This document shows positions 56,869 through 64,000 of a stretch of 64,000 nucleotides of DNA, piece after piece. This stretch comes from Nocardioides ganghwensis (GTDB taxonomy: Bacteria; Actinomycetota; Actinomycetes; Propionibacteriales; Nocardioidaceae). The stretch lies in NCBI RefSeq assembly GCF_014779655.1, contig NZ_JACXYX010000009.1:162204-226203 (forward strand). The letters are read 5' to 3'. The first letter of the stretch is position 1. The number at the start of each line of letters is the position of its first letter. Under the pieces are notes generated by a model. The model saw nothing but the letters and a program-made list of their open reading frames with translations. It made no database searches and had not been told where the DNA came from. Both the position numbers and the translations under genes were made by a program.

Positions 56869-57497
56869 GCACGAACGCGGACCAGCCTCGACACGCGCAC
56901 GACGTGCGCGACGCCGATCACGACGGCGTACCCGACCGGCACACGGTCGTGGCGCGCGAGAAGGAGGAGCACGGCGGCATCAAGTGGGGCTCGGCGTTCT
57001 TCGGCTGGCTCACCGCCGCCGGCACCGCCATCCTCGTGACCGCCCTGCTCAGCGCCATCGGCACGGCCGTCGGGCTCGGCGCACTGTCGGGACCGCAGCA
57101 GGCCGAGCGTGAGGCGACGCAGAACGCGGAGACCATCGGGGTCGTCGGCGCGATCGCCCTGCTCGTCGTGCTGTTCGTGGCCTACTACGCCGGCGGCTAC
57201 GTCGCGGGCCGGATGGCGCGCTTCGACGGCGCCAAGCAGGGGATCGCCGTGTGGTTGTGGGCGCTGGTCATCGCGATCGTCGTGGCGGTCGTCGTCGCGG
57301 TCGCGGGCAGCGAGTACAACGTGCTCTCGCAGCTGAACAGCCTCCCCCGTGTGCCGATCAGCGAGGGTGACCTCGCCACCGGTGGCATCATCACCGCCGT
57401 GGCCGCGGTCGTCGCCAGCCTGGGTGGCGCCATCCTCGGCGGACTCGCCGGGATGCGGTTCCACCGGAAGGTCGATCGCACCGGCCTCGGGGCCTGA
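56865..57497 (+). CDS. Gly/Ala-rich multi-TM membrane protein
   Basis: The 210-residue protein has a hydrophilic, His/Asp-rich first 35 residues, then four hydrophobic helices (about 42-68, 87-112, 122-142 and 168-192) containing many small residues. It overlaps the stress-gene stop by GTGA and is probably cotranscribed with it. I cannot assign it to a characterised family; similar proteins accompany PRC-barrel/DUF2382 genes. A membrane role in envelope stress is inferred from context only. Confidence 0.75.
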   Translation: MSTNADQPRHAHDVRDADHDGVPDRHTVVAREKEEHGGIKWGSAFFGWLTAAGTAILVTALLSAIGTAVGLGALSGPQQAEREATQNAETIGVVGAIALLVVLFVAYYAGGYVAGRMARFDGAKQGIAVWLWALVIAIVVAVVVAVAGSEYNVLSQLNSLPRVPISEGDLATGGIITAVAAVVASLGGAILGGLAGMRFHRKVDRTGLGA

Positions 57498-57511
57498 CGC
57501 ATCTCACGAAG

Positions 57512-57541
57512 CCGCCCGTCCTCCCTCCGGAGGGCGGGCGG
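57512..57541 (+). terminator. Hairpin terminator of the stress operon
   Basis: CCGCCCGTCCTCC (57512-57524) pairs with GGAGGGCGGGCGG (57529-57541) with one G-U pair and a 4-base loop, followed by TTT. Its last base is also the first base of the next palindromic operator. Confidence 0.8.
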
Positions 57542-57555
57542 TTTACAATGTAAGC
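57541..57555 (+). promoter_or_regulatory. TTAC-N3-GTAA palindrome before the GAF-ANTAR gene
   Basis: GTTTACAATGTAAGC lies 35 bases before the GAF-ANTAR start. Its reverse complement differs from the site at 55980-55994 at only two central bases, so the two sites are probably read by the same regulator. Confidence 0.6.
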
Positions 57556-57590
57556 AACGCGATCATGAGGGTCACGGAGGGGAGGCGCTC

Positions 57591-58280
57591 ATGGACGCCA
57601 GGAAGCTGCTCGGCGGGTTCTCCGAGCTGGCCCAGGCGCTGGCTGCCGCGCCCGACGAGGGCACTCGCCTCAAGGTGGCGGTGGACGCCGCCCTGGACCT
57701 GGTGACCCGCTGTGACCACGCGGGGATCACTGTCAACGAGAACGGTCGCCTGGTGACCCGGGCGAGCAGCGACGACCTGGTCTCCCGGGCCAACGCGCTC
57801 CAGACGGAGCTGGCCGAGGGCCCGTGTCTCGATGTCCGCCGGGACCAGGACACGCTCGTCAGCCCGAGCCTGGCCGTGGAGCGGCGGTGGCCGACCTGGG
57901 CACCGCGGGTCCACGCCGAGCTGGCCGTGGACTCCATGATGTCGCTCCTGGTGTACACCGACGAGCAGTCCTTCGGTGCGCTGAGTCTCTACTGCGAGGA
58001 CGGGTGCCGGTTCGATGCCGACGACGTCGCCGTCGCGCAGGCACTGGCCGGCCAGCTCTCGGTGATCATGGCGGCGGAGAGGCAGATCGACCAGCTCGGA
58101 CTGGGACTGCACAATCGCAACGTCATCGGCCAGGCGCAGGGAATCCTCATGGAGCGTCTCGACATGACCGCGGACCAGGCGTTCGACTACCTGCGTCGTG
58201 TCTCGTCCCACTCGAACCGGAAGGTCGCGACGGTGGCTGCCGAGATCGCACGGACGCGTCGCCTTCCCGACGCTCCCTGA
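57591..58280 (+). CDS. GAF and ANTAR domain protein (putative RNA-binding antiterminator)
   Basis: The 229-residue protein has an N-terminal GAF sensor (about 15-150; DHAGITVNENGRLVTRASS, GPCLDVRRDQDTLV) and a C-terminal ANTAR domain (about 165-222; NRNVIGQAQGILMERLDMTADQAFDYLRRVS). ANTAR proteins bind paired RNA hairpins to prevent termination. This architecture is abundant in Nocardioides and mycobacteria. The GGAGGGGAGG ribosome site is strong. A palindromic site 35 bases upstream suggests stress regulation. Confidence 0.92.
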   Translation: MDARKLLGGFSELAQALAAAPDEGTRLKVAVDAALDLVTRCDHAGITVNENGRLVTRASSDDLVSRANALQTELAEGPCLDVRRDQDTLVSPSLAVERRWPTWAPRVHAELAVDSMMSLLVYTDEQSFGALSLYCEDGCRFDADDVAVAQALAGQLSVIMAAERQIDQLGLGLHNRNVIGQAQGILMERLDMTADQAFDYLRRVSSHSNRKVATVAAEIARTRRLPDAP

Positions 58281-58295
58281 CGACACCAGCCGGTC

Positions 58296-58625
58296 CTAGG
58301 GGGCAGGCGGCTCGAAGACCGTCGGTGTGGGCAGGCGCCCGCACCCGGCGCAGGCGACGTACGTGGTGTGCGCGTCCACCCGGACGGCCGCCCACTGGTG
58401 CCACAGGTGCCAGCGGCACGCCAGCGGCGCCGGCGCGCCACGTGATGGAGGGCTGGGCGATGGAGGGCTGGGCGACGGGCGCGGCTCGTCCACCACCCGG
58501 ATGTCGAACACCTCGAGGGCCCCGGGGTGGTGTCGGTCGTCTTCCTGACGACGGTGTCGACGCAGCATCAGCCACTCCGTCTCGGTGCGGTCGCCCGGCA
58601 CGTGCCGTTGCACCACCAGAATCAC
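58296..58625 (-). CDS. Small zinc-ribbon-like protein with a Pro/Ser repeat linker
   Basis: From GTG 58625 the product is 109 residues; ATG 58568 with a GGAG site is an alternative giving 90. The N-terminus ILVVQRHVPGDRTETEWLM looks structured. A Ser-Pro repeat (SPSPPSPSPPS) follows. The C-terminal CRWHLWHQW...VACAGCGR resembles the half zinc-ribbon of small actinobacterial proteins. It is convergent with the GAF-ANTAR gene. Coding status is probable rather than certain and function is unknown. Confidence 0.5.
   Translation of the reverse strand: MILVVQRHVPGDRTETEWLMLRRHRRQEDDRHHPGALEVFDIRVVDEPRPSPSPPSPSPPSRGAPAPLACRWHLWHQWAAVRVDAHTTYVACAGCGRLPTPTVFEPPAP
58444..58473. repeat. 15-bp tandem duplication (GATGGAGGGCTGGGC x2)
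   Basis: Two exact copies at 58444-58458 and 58459-58473. On the minus strand it encodes part of the Ser-Pro repeat of the small zinc-ribbon-like protein and keeps its frame. Confidence 0.85.
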
Positions 58626-58754
58626 ACACGGTCCGGCATCGACGCGACCGGTTGTCCCACCGAGGTCAGGACACCGCTCCCGTGTGCCCAGGACACAGCT
58701 CGCGGGACTGTCTCCCTGCCGGCGGACGACCGCCGCAGACACCAAGGAGACAGC

Positions 58755-59477
58755 ATGACGAGCACCATCGCCGGCACCGCGTCGGCCAGCACCACCCCGG
58801 CCGGCACCATTCCGGCCGGCACCACCCCCAGGCCCTTCGGGCCTGCCCTCGCCGCCGCCGCCCTCGTGCTGGGGGCAGCGGGGAACACCGCCCAGGCGGT
58901 CATGACCCAGGTCCTGGGCGGACGACCCGAGACGATCGAGGAGCAGGTGGCCCTGGCCGCCGGGAGCCCGTCGCTCGTGACGGCCATGTCGGTCAGCGGG
59001 ACCCTCGCCCTGCCGTTCATGGCGCTCGGGTTCGTCGCCGCCGCGCACCTGCTGGCCCGCCGCGCCCGGCGTACGGGTCGGGTTGCGGGAACGCTCCTCG
59101 TCCTGGGCATGTGGGGCTTCCTCGGCCTGCAGCTCACCGGCCTGCTGCAGATCCGCGCCCTGCTCGACGGGGAGTCGGGGCTGGCCGCCGCGACGTGGAT
59201 GCAGAACCTCCAGTCGGACCCGCTCCTCGGCGTGCTGTTCGCCCTGCCGTTCTTCGCCGGGACCGTGCTGGGCATGCTCGTGCTGACGGTCGGGCTGCTC
59301 GTCAAGGGTGCCGGCGTGCCCCGGTGGGTGCCGGGCGTGTGGCTGGTCTTCATCGTCCTCGACTTCACGATCGGCGCCGTCGGCCCGGTCGACCCGCACT
59401 GGCTGTACCTCCTCGGGGCGGTGGGCCTGGCCCACCACGTCACGAGGGACGGTGGCCGGGCGTGGAAGAACGCCTGA
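58755..59477 (+). CDS. Membrane protein of unknown function, about six TM helices
   Basis: The 240-residue protein begins with a Thr/Pro-rich 25 residues containing a small TPAGT/IPAGT repeat. Helices follow at about 28-50, 75-98, 108-130, 152-176, 185-203 and 208-225. AAGGAGA lies just before the ATG. Its end overlaps the presumed GTG start of the sensor kinase by 16 bases, so it may be a partner or cargo of that two-component system. No characterised family was recognised. Confidence 0.78.
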   Translation: MTSTIAGTASASTTPAGTIPAGTTPRPFGPALAAAALVLGAAGNTAQAVMTQVLGGRPETIEEQVALAAGSPSLVTAMSVSGTLALPFMALGFVAAAHLLARRARRTGRVAGTLLVLGMWGFLGLQLTGLLQIRALLDGESGLAAATWMQNLQSDPLLGVLFALPFFAGTVLGMLVLTVGLLVKGAGVPRWVPGVWLVFIVLDFTIGAVGPVDPHWLYLLGAVGLAHHVTRDGGRAWKNA

Positions 59478-61537
59478 CACGCCTCGACCGCGCCACCTAC
59501 GGTGAGCAGGTGGCCGCGAGACGCGACGGGAGCCGGGGCGCCGTGGTGGCGGCCCGGCTCATCGCCGCGGTCGCCGTCAGCCTCGCCGCCCTCGCCGTGG
59601 CGCTCCCGCTCGTCAGCGGGCTCGGCTACCTCGAGCAGCTGCTCGGGACCCCCGAGGTGGTGGTGGCCACGTCGTTCTCGATCACCGGCGCCCTCCTCGT
59701 GGCGCACCCGCCGGCGCGCCGGATGGGCTGGCTGCTGCTCGGTGTCGGCCTCGCGTCGGCCGTGTACACCTCGGCCCTCTCCGGCACGGCGTACGCCCTC
59801 GGCGGTGACGACTCCGCCGCGCTGCCGCCGGGTGCCGACCTGGCGGTCGGGACCGCGTGGGTCGCGAGCTGGGCGTGGCTGCCGTCCTGGCTCGTGGTCT
59901 CCACGGTCCTCCCGCAGGTGGTGCCGCACGGGCGCCCCCTTCCGGGTCGGGGCTGGCGGTGGTCGCTCATGGGTGCGGCCGTCCTGGGTCTGGTCGGTGT
60001 GGCCGCCATCGCCCTCACGCCCGGACCGCTCGCCTTCTTCCCCGGCGTCGACAACCCCCTCGGTGCGCAGCGCGCCGAGCCGGTCGTCGAGGTGCTCCAG
60101 CCGGCGGTCCAGCTGGGCATGGCGGCACTGACCGTCGTGGCCCTCGCCTCGGTCGTCGTCCGCGTGCGCCGAGCCGACGGAGTCGAGCGGCGACAGGTCG
60201 GCTGGGTGGGGTACGCCCTCGCCGTCACAGTCCTCGTGATCGTCGTCGCGCCGTCGGTGTGGGCCAACCTGGTGGTGCTGCTCGTGCCGGCGGGGATCGC
60301 CGTGGCCGCCCTGCGCTACCGGCTCTACGACCTCGACCTGCTCGTCAACCGCACGATCGTGGCCGCCCTGCTCGTCGCCGGCGCCGCCGTCCTGTACGTC
60401 GCTGTCGTCGGCTGGGTCGGCGCGCTCGTGGGCACCTCGGAGGGGGCGGTGCCGTTCGTCGCCGCGTTCGCCATCGCCACCGCCTTCCACCCTGCCCGGG
60501 TCCGGCTGCAGCGCCTGGTGGACCGGCTCTTCCACGGGCTGCGCGGCGACCCGTACGCCCTGCTGCAGGAGGTCGACCGCGCCCTGCGCGAGGCCGCGGC
60601 GCCACGGGAGGCGCTCGCCGCCGGCGTCGAGGCGGTGCGTGCGGGGCTGCGGCTGCGAGGCGTCAGCGTCGTGGTCCGCATGCCCGACGGCACTGAGGTG
60701 GAGGAGCGCGCGGGTCACGTGGCGACGACCTTCGCCGCCGTACCGCTGGAGCTGCACGGACGTCAGGTCGGCGAGCTGCGGGTCACCCGCGCGACCGCCC
60801 CCACCGGTGCGGACGCGCGCGCCCTGCAGGCCGTCGCGGGACCGCTGGCGTCGGCGGCCTACGCCGTGCGTCTCTCCGGTGCCCTGGAGGAGTCCCGTAC
60901 CCAGCTGGTCCAGGCCCGCGAGGACGAGCGCCGACGGCTGCGCCGCGACCTCCACGACGGGCTCGGCCCGCTGCTGGCCGGGGTGGTCATGGCGCTGGAC
61001 GTCGTGCGGTCGGCGCTCGCCCGTGGGGACGCTGCCCGGGCGGCGGAGCTGTCGGGAGCCGCGGCGGAGCAGGCGCGCTCGGCCGTGACGGACGTACGCC
61101 GGCTGGTCGCCGACCTGCGACCCCCGGCCCTGGACGACCTCGGGCTGGTCGGGGCGCTGCAGGCGCTGGTGTCCACGTTGACCGCCGGCGGACCGGAGGT
61201 CGACGTGCGCGCGACGGGGAGGGTGGACGCGCTGCCCGCGGCCGTCGAGGTGGCGGCCTACCGGATCGCCGCGGAGGCGGCGACCAACGCCGTACGCCAC
61301 GCCGGGGCGCGGCGGGTCGAGCTCGGCATCGCGGCCCTCGACGCCGGTCTGGAGGTGCACGTGCGCGACGACGGGGCCGGGCTGCCCGACGACCTGACGC
61401 CGGGCGTGGGACTCGCGTCGATGCGTGAACGCGCGGCCGAGCTCGGCGGGTGGTGCGGCGTGGAGACGACGGCCGACGGGACCGCCGTACGGGCGTGGCT
61501 GCCCTATGACGTCCTGCAGGAGGTGGGGCAGCGATGA
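59462..61537 (+). CDS. Membrane sensor histidine kinase (NarL/DesK-type)
   Basis: The product (691 residues from GTG 59462; GTG 59510 also possible) has about eight membrane helices in residues 30-350. A GAF-like cytosolic segment (about 365-470) follows. The HisKA_3 dimerisation domain has phosphorylated His498 in RRDLHDGLGP, and the ATP-binding domain has AATNAVRHAGA and RDDGAGLPD...GVGLASMRERA. The N-terminal membrane sensor is unlike known ligand-binding folds. It overlaps the response regulator start by ATGA. Confidence 0.9.
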   Translation: MEERLTRLDRATYGEQVAARRDGSRGAVVAARLIAAVAVSLAALAVALPLVSGLGYLEQLLGTPEVVVATSFSITGALLVAHPPARRMGWLLLGVGLASAVYTSALSGTAYALGGDDSAALPPGADLAVGTAWVASWAWLPSWLVVSTVLPQVVPHGRPLPGRGWRWSLMGAAVLGLVGVAAIALTPGPLAFFPGVDNPLGAQRAEPVVEVLQPAVQLGMAALTVVALASVVVRVRRADGVERRQVGWVGYALAVTVLVIVVAPSVWANLVVLLVPAGIAVAALRYRLYDLDLLVNRTIVAALLVAGAAVLYVAVVGWVGALVGTSEGAVPFVAAFAIATAFHPARVRLQRLVDRLFHGLRGDPYALLQEVDRALREAAAPREALAAGVEAVRAGLRLRGVSVVVRMPDGTEVEERAGHVATTFAAVPLELHGRQVGELRVTRATAPTGADARALQAVAGPLASAAYAVRLSGALEESRTQLVQAREDERRRLRRDLHDGLGPLLAGVVMALDVVRSALARGDAARAAELSGAAAEQARSAVTDVRRLVADLRPPALDDLGLVGALQALVSTLTAGGPEVDVRATGRVDALPAAVEVAAYRIAAEAATNAVRHAGARRVELGIAALDAGLEVHVRDDGAGLPDDLTPGVGLASMRERAAELGGWCGVETTADGTAVRAWLPYDVLQEVGQR

Positions 61538-62178
61538 CCGAAGCCCTGCGAGTCGTGCTCGTCGACGACCACCCGTTGTTCCGGCAGGGGCTGCGGACGT
61601 TGTTGGAGGACCTGGGCGTCACCGTCCTCGCCGAGGCCGTCGACGGCGAGTCCGGCGTCGCGGCCGTCGTCGAGCACCGACCCGACGTCGTCTTCATGGA
61701 CCTCCAGATGCCCGGGGTGTCGGGCGTGGAGGCCACGCGACGGCTGACCGACCTCATGCCCGACGTGAAGGTCCTGGTGCTCACGATGGTCGAGGACGAC
61801 CAGGCCGTCTTCGCGGCGATCCAGGCCGGCGCGCTGGGCTACCTCCTCAAGGGGGCCGGGCAGGAGGAGATCTCCCGTGCCCTCGCGTCGGTGGCCTCTG
61901 GCCAAGGCGTCTACGGCCCCGAGGTCGCGCGGCGCCTCCGGACGTTCTTCGCAGGCGGTGCCGTCGCCTCTGCGCAGCCGTTCCCCTCGCTGTCGGACCG
62001 GGAGCGCGAGGTGCTGGGGCTCATCGCCGAGGGCGCGTCGAACACCGACATCGCCCGTCGACTGTTCCTGTCGGACAAGACGGTCCGCAACTACGTGTCC
62101 AGCATCTTCACCAAGCTCGACGTGTCGGGGCGGTCCGAGGCGATCGTGCGGGCGCGTGAGGCGGGGCTCGGCCGGTAG
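61534..62178 (+). CDS. LuxR/NarL family response regulator
   Basis: The 214-residue protein has a receiver domain with acidic pocket VDDHP, phosphorylated Asp56 in FMDLQMPG, Thr in VLTMV and Lys in YLLKGAG. A C-terminal LuxR HTH (about 148-205; LSDREREVLGLIAEGASNTDIARRLFLSDKTVRNYVSSI) follows. It is coupled to the preceding kinase and is its cognate regulator. Targets are unknown. Confidence 0.95.
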   Translation: MTEALRVVLVDDHPLFRQGLRTLLEDLGVTVLAEAVDGESGVAAVVEHRPDVVFMDLQMPGVSGVEATRRLTDLMPDVKVLVLTMVEDDQAVFAAIQAGALGYLLKGAGQEEISRALASVASGQGVYGPEVARRLRTFFAGGAVASAQPFPSLSDREREVLGLIAEGASNTDIARRLFLSDKTVRNYVSSIFTKLDVSGRSEAIVRAREAGLGR

Positions 62179-62182
62179 GCGG

Positions 62183-62356
62183 ATGACGGTCAGCGACCCG
62201 CACGGCGTCATCAACCAGGGGCACGGCAACGCGACCGGCCGGGCCATCCAGATCTACGAGGACGACGAGATCGACCGGGAGGCTGTGATCGGCATCCTGA
62301 CCGAGATCGTCGCGAACAACCGGCGGGGTGGGTGGCGGCGTCTCGGCCGGGGGTGA
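62183..62356 (+). CDS. Small hypothetical protein (57 aa)
   Basis: The short ORF starts four bases after the response-regulator stop. It has an acidic middle (IYEDDEIDREAVIGILTEIV), likely helical, and a basic C-terminus (NNRRGGWRRLGRG). There is a GGCGG stretch but no convincing ribosome site. It may be a real cotranscribed small protein; codon use fits the region. Function unknown. Confidence 0.4.
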   Translation: MTVSDPHGVINQGHGNATGRAIQIYEDDEIDREAVIGILTEIVANNRRGGWRRLGRG

Positions 62357-62422
62357 CCCTGCCATCGTGGAGCTTCGGCTCGCACGAGTCGCGACCGGCC
62401 GGGGATGTCGGTCCACCTGCGG

Positions 62423-63826
62423 TCAGGCGCGCTCGTAGTGGAGGGGCTCGGTGAAGTAGAGCTCGACGCCAACATCGATGGCCTCGGCCATGGCCTCTGC
62501 CTGGTCCGCGGCCAACCGTCTCGTGCCGGTGTGGTCGACGAGGAAGGCCTGCCCGTGGGGCGTGCGCCAGAGGTGTCGGCCGGGGCCGACGACACGGGTG
62601 GTGAGACCCCCGTGTGTCTTGGTGCGATGGTGGCGCCGGCGCAGCGGGCCGGAGTTGTGGGGGCCGGTCTGTCCGGGTGGGCCGGTGTCGTCGTAGGGGA
62701 CGGCGTGGTCGAAGTCGACGCCGTCGCGGGTGGCCGAGCGCGGGGTGAACGGGAAGCAGTCGCCACCGGTCTGGGCCCAGACGTGGTCCTTGACCACCTC
62801 GGGGTGCTCGTACGCGTCGACCCGTCGGCGCCCCCGCAGGTCGAGGACCGGGGTGACGGTGACGTCCGCGTGGCCCAGGACCTCGTGCAGCTGGCGTACG
62901 TCGATCGGCCCGACGCCCTCGATGCGCGCCACGCCGGTCCCGGTGCGGAGTGCCTCATCGGTGAGGTGGACGAACAGCCGGCCGCGTCCGCGGAGCTGTG
63001 CGAGCCGATGCGCCGGCATCGCGGTCAGCCGGCCCACGGTGTCGGCGAGGTGGTCCGACGCCCACGACGGGGCGTCCGGGGCGGTGCTGTCGGTCTCCGT
63101 GTCGGTGTCGGTGTCGCTGTCGGTGTGCTCGAGAAGCAGCTTGAGCAGGTCGACCGGACGGGCCAGCCAGCCCAGCGCGACGGAGCGCAGCTCGTCGTGG
63201 TTGTGGTCGGCGCCCATCGTGGCGCCGAGGATGTCGGCGACCCGGTCGACCATGGCATCGAGCCAGGCTGCGTCGCCGGCGGTCACCCGGGCGATCAGGT
63301 GGCGGTAGCCGAGCTCGTCGCAGCGGGAGAGGCGCACGTAGCGCTCGTGACGCGAACGCTCCCGCTCTGCCCGGTGGGTCTCCGGGTCGGCCTCGATGAC
63401 CTTCGCCCGGGCGATCTCGAGCACGGTGGACGGTGCGTGCCCGGCGATGGCCTTGGCGACGGCGCGGTCGACCTTCACGACCTGGTCGTCGAGCAGGGCG
63501 CGTGAGAGGACCGCGGCCTTGCGCGCCACCCACGGCTCGCACTCGCCGGCCTCCACGACCGCCCACGTCCGGGGCAGGCGGTGGACGAGGTCGAGGCCGT
63601 CGGCGATGAGCGCCCGCGTCGTGGCGGGATGCGTCTCGCGCGCCATGGCCAGCTCCGGGATCGCGTGCTCGCGGACCGGGGGAGTGCCGTCGCCGCCGGG
63701 AGTGACCATCGGGTCGCGGTCGTCACGGGGGTGGCCGTGGATGGTTGCCCACTGGATCCCGAGCCGGAGCTCCTCCACCTCGGCCAGACGACGCGTTCGC
63801 AGCGCCCCGGTGGCCAGGGCCAGCAC
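62423..63826 (-). CDS. DUF222/HNH endonuclease-type protein, probably missing its native N-terminus
   Basis: The 467-residue frame has a helical DUF222 region (about 1-330) and a C-terminal HNH nuclease module (DFDHAVPYD, HNSGPLRRRHHRTKTHGG). Between them lies an Asp/Thr repeat (DSDTDTDTETDS) as linker. Proteins of this REP13E12-like type are multicopy in actinobacteria and often mobile. The frame continues upstream of GTG 63826 as sensible sequence (LQSLPATDEASATQ) but meets a stop at 63881-63883 with no ATG or GTG between. A transposase starts just beyond, so the 5' end has probably been cut off. Confidence 0.85.
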   Translation of the reverse strand: MLALATGALRTRRLAEVEELRLGIQWATIHGHPRDDRDPMVTPGGDGTPPVREHAIPELAMARETHPATTRALIADGLDLVHRLPRTWAVVEAGECEPWVARKAAVLSRALLDDQVVKVDRAVAKAIAGHAPSTVLEIARAKVIEADPETHRAERERSRHERYVRLSRCDELGYRHLIARVTAGDAAWLDAMVDRVADILGATMGADHNHDELRSVALGWLARPVDLLKLLLEHTDSDTDTDTETDSTAPDAPSWASDHLADTVGRLTAMPAHRLAQLRGRGRLFVHLTDEALRTGTGVARIEGVGPIDVRQLHEVLGHADVTVTPVLDLRGRRRVDAYEHPEVVKDHVWAQTGGDCFPFTPRSATRDGVDFDHAVPYDDTGPPGQTGPHNSGPLRRRHHRTKTHGGLTTRVVGPGRHLWRTPHGQAFLVDHTGTRRLAADQAEAMAEAIDVGVELYFTEPLHYERA

Positions 63827-63883
63827 CTGGGTCGCAGACGCCTCATCGGTCGCGGGGAGCGACTGAAGCGCTGGGCGAACTCA

Positions 63884-63926
63884 ACCGGTTGTTGCAACTC
63901 GATCGTGAGGTGAGAGGTTGCGGCGC
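63884..63926 (+). other. Probable IS left end and transposase leader
   Basis: The sequence between the HNH frame stop and the transposase ATG includes GTTGTTGCAACTCGATCGTG. GTTGCAACT near a terminus resembles the ends of many IS30-family elements. The exact boundary and target duplication cannot be set without the other end. Confidence 0.4.
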
Positions 63927-64000
63927 ATGCCGGGAGTGAGGTTGACCGCGGATCAGCGGTTGGTGATTGAACGGGCGTATCTGGCGGGTTTGCCGCAGGC
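63927..64000 (+). mobile_element. IS30-family transposase, first codons only (cut by the window edge)
   Basis: ATG 63927 begins MPGVRLTADQRLVIERAYLA, then GLPQ. This matches the N-terminal helix-turn-helix start of IS30-type transposases (a proline-glycine start, then a D/E-x-R-x-x-I-E segment and a GLSQ/GLPQ turn). Codon choice (TTG, ATT, GAA, TAT, GGT) is less GC-biased than the neighbours, which supports foreign origin. The rest lies outside the window. Confidence 0.6.

Noticed and set aside
57824..59461. Upstream in-frame extension of the histidine kinase
   Set aside because: It overlaps the GAF-ANTAR, zinc-ribbon and membrane protein genes, and its translation is Arg/Pro-rich noise.
63061..63130. 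Short repetitive GTCGGTGTCGGTGTC tract considered as a CRISPR or mobile repeat
   Set aside because: It is coding sequence for an Asp/Thr linker in the HNH protein, with no spacer-repeat structure.

Overview
The window is GC-rich throughout, with third codon positions close to all G or C, many GTG starts and long runs of genes overlapping as ATGA or GTGA. Gene content (TPP-riboswitch thi operon with thiO, lutABC, a ytfQRT-yjfF/araBAD pentose operon, DUF222-HNH nucleases, GAF-ANTAR proteins) points to an actinobacterial chromosome, most likely Nocardioides or a close relative. The genus is inferred from gene style, not tested.

Layout. 2-4580: the 3' part of a class I methyltransferase, a secreted PQQ-type sugar dehydrogenase with a PKD domain, and a Tat-exported sugar isomerase/epimerase-like gene broken by an exact 8-bp tandem duplication. 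4759-12602: housekeeping genes topA, a double-GNAT protein, tmk-holB-secreted peptidase, a small Cys-rich protein and OsmC. 12740-16324: tRNA-Thr, a GtrA-like gene running antisense through it, and an ABC exporter pair divergent from a MarR/GbsR regulator with a clear palindromic operator. 16364-19169: lutABC for L-lactate oxidation. 19181-25549: a minus-strand thiamine operon, TPP riboswitch-thiE-thiO-thiS-thiG-tenI-like-thiD-thiC, followed by a DAPG-hydrolase-like gene.

25658-42522 looks like one accessory catabolic region. It holds an XRE-cupin regulator, a four-gene CUT2 ABC importer, an M24-fold enzyme whose second metal Asp appears replaced by Cys, two SDR dehydrogenases and an aldehyde dehydrogenase. 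Divergent GntR and VOC genes follow, then a fused alpha-beta 2-oxoacid dehydrogenase E1, E2, E3 and a lipoate ligase. The substrate is not recognisable. The logic reads as import, hydrolysis or rearrangement, alcohol to aldehyde to acid oxidation, and oxidative decarboxylation to an acyl-CoA. This is the best candidate in the window for an undescribed pathway. 42532-54110: a LacI regulator, an unusual protein with three XRE-type HTH domains, and an L-arabinose operon (ytfQ-ytfR-ytfT-yjfF-lacI-araB-araA-araD).

54156-62356: an aldo/keto reductase, a TetR regulator, and a stress or signalling block. That block holds a PRC-barrel/DUF2382 gene broken by one missing base, a membrane protein, a GAF-ANTAR protein, a zinc-ribbon-like small protein, a multi-TM protein and a histidine kinase/LuxR-type response regulator pair. 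Two near-identical TTAC-N3-GTAA palindromes mark two promoters in it. 62423-64000: a DUF222-HNH nuclease gene that seems to lack its native start, next to the first codons of an IS30-type transposase running off the window edge.

No CRISPR array, prophage, rRNA or biosynthetic gene cluster was seen, and no stretch over about 300 bases lacks a gene.
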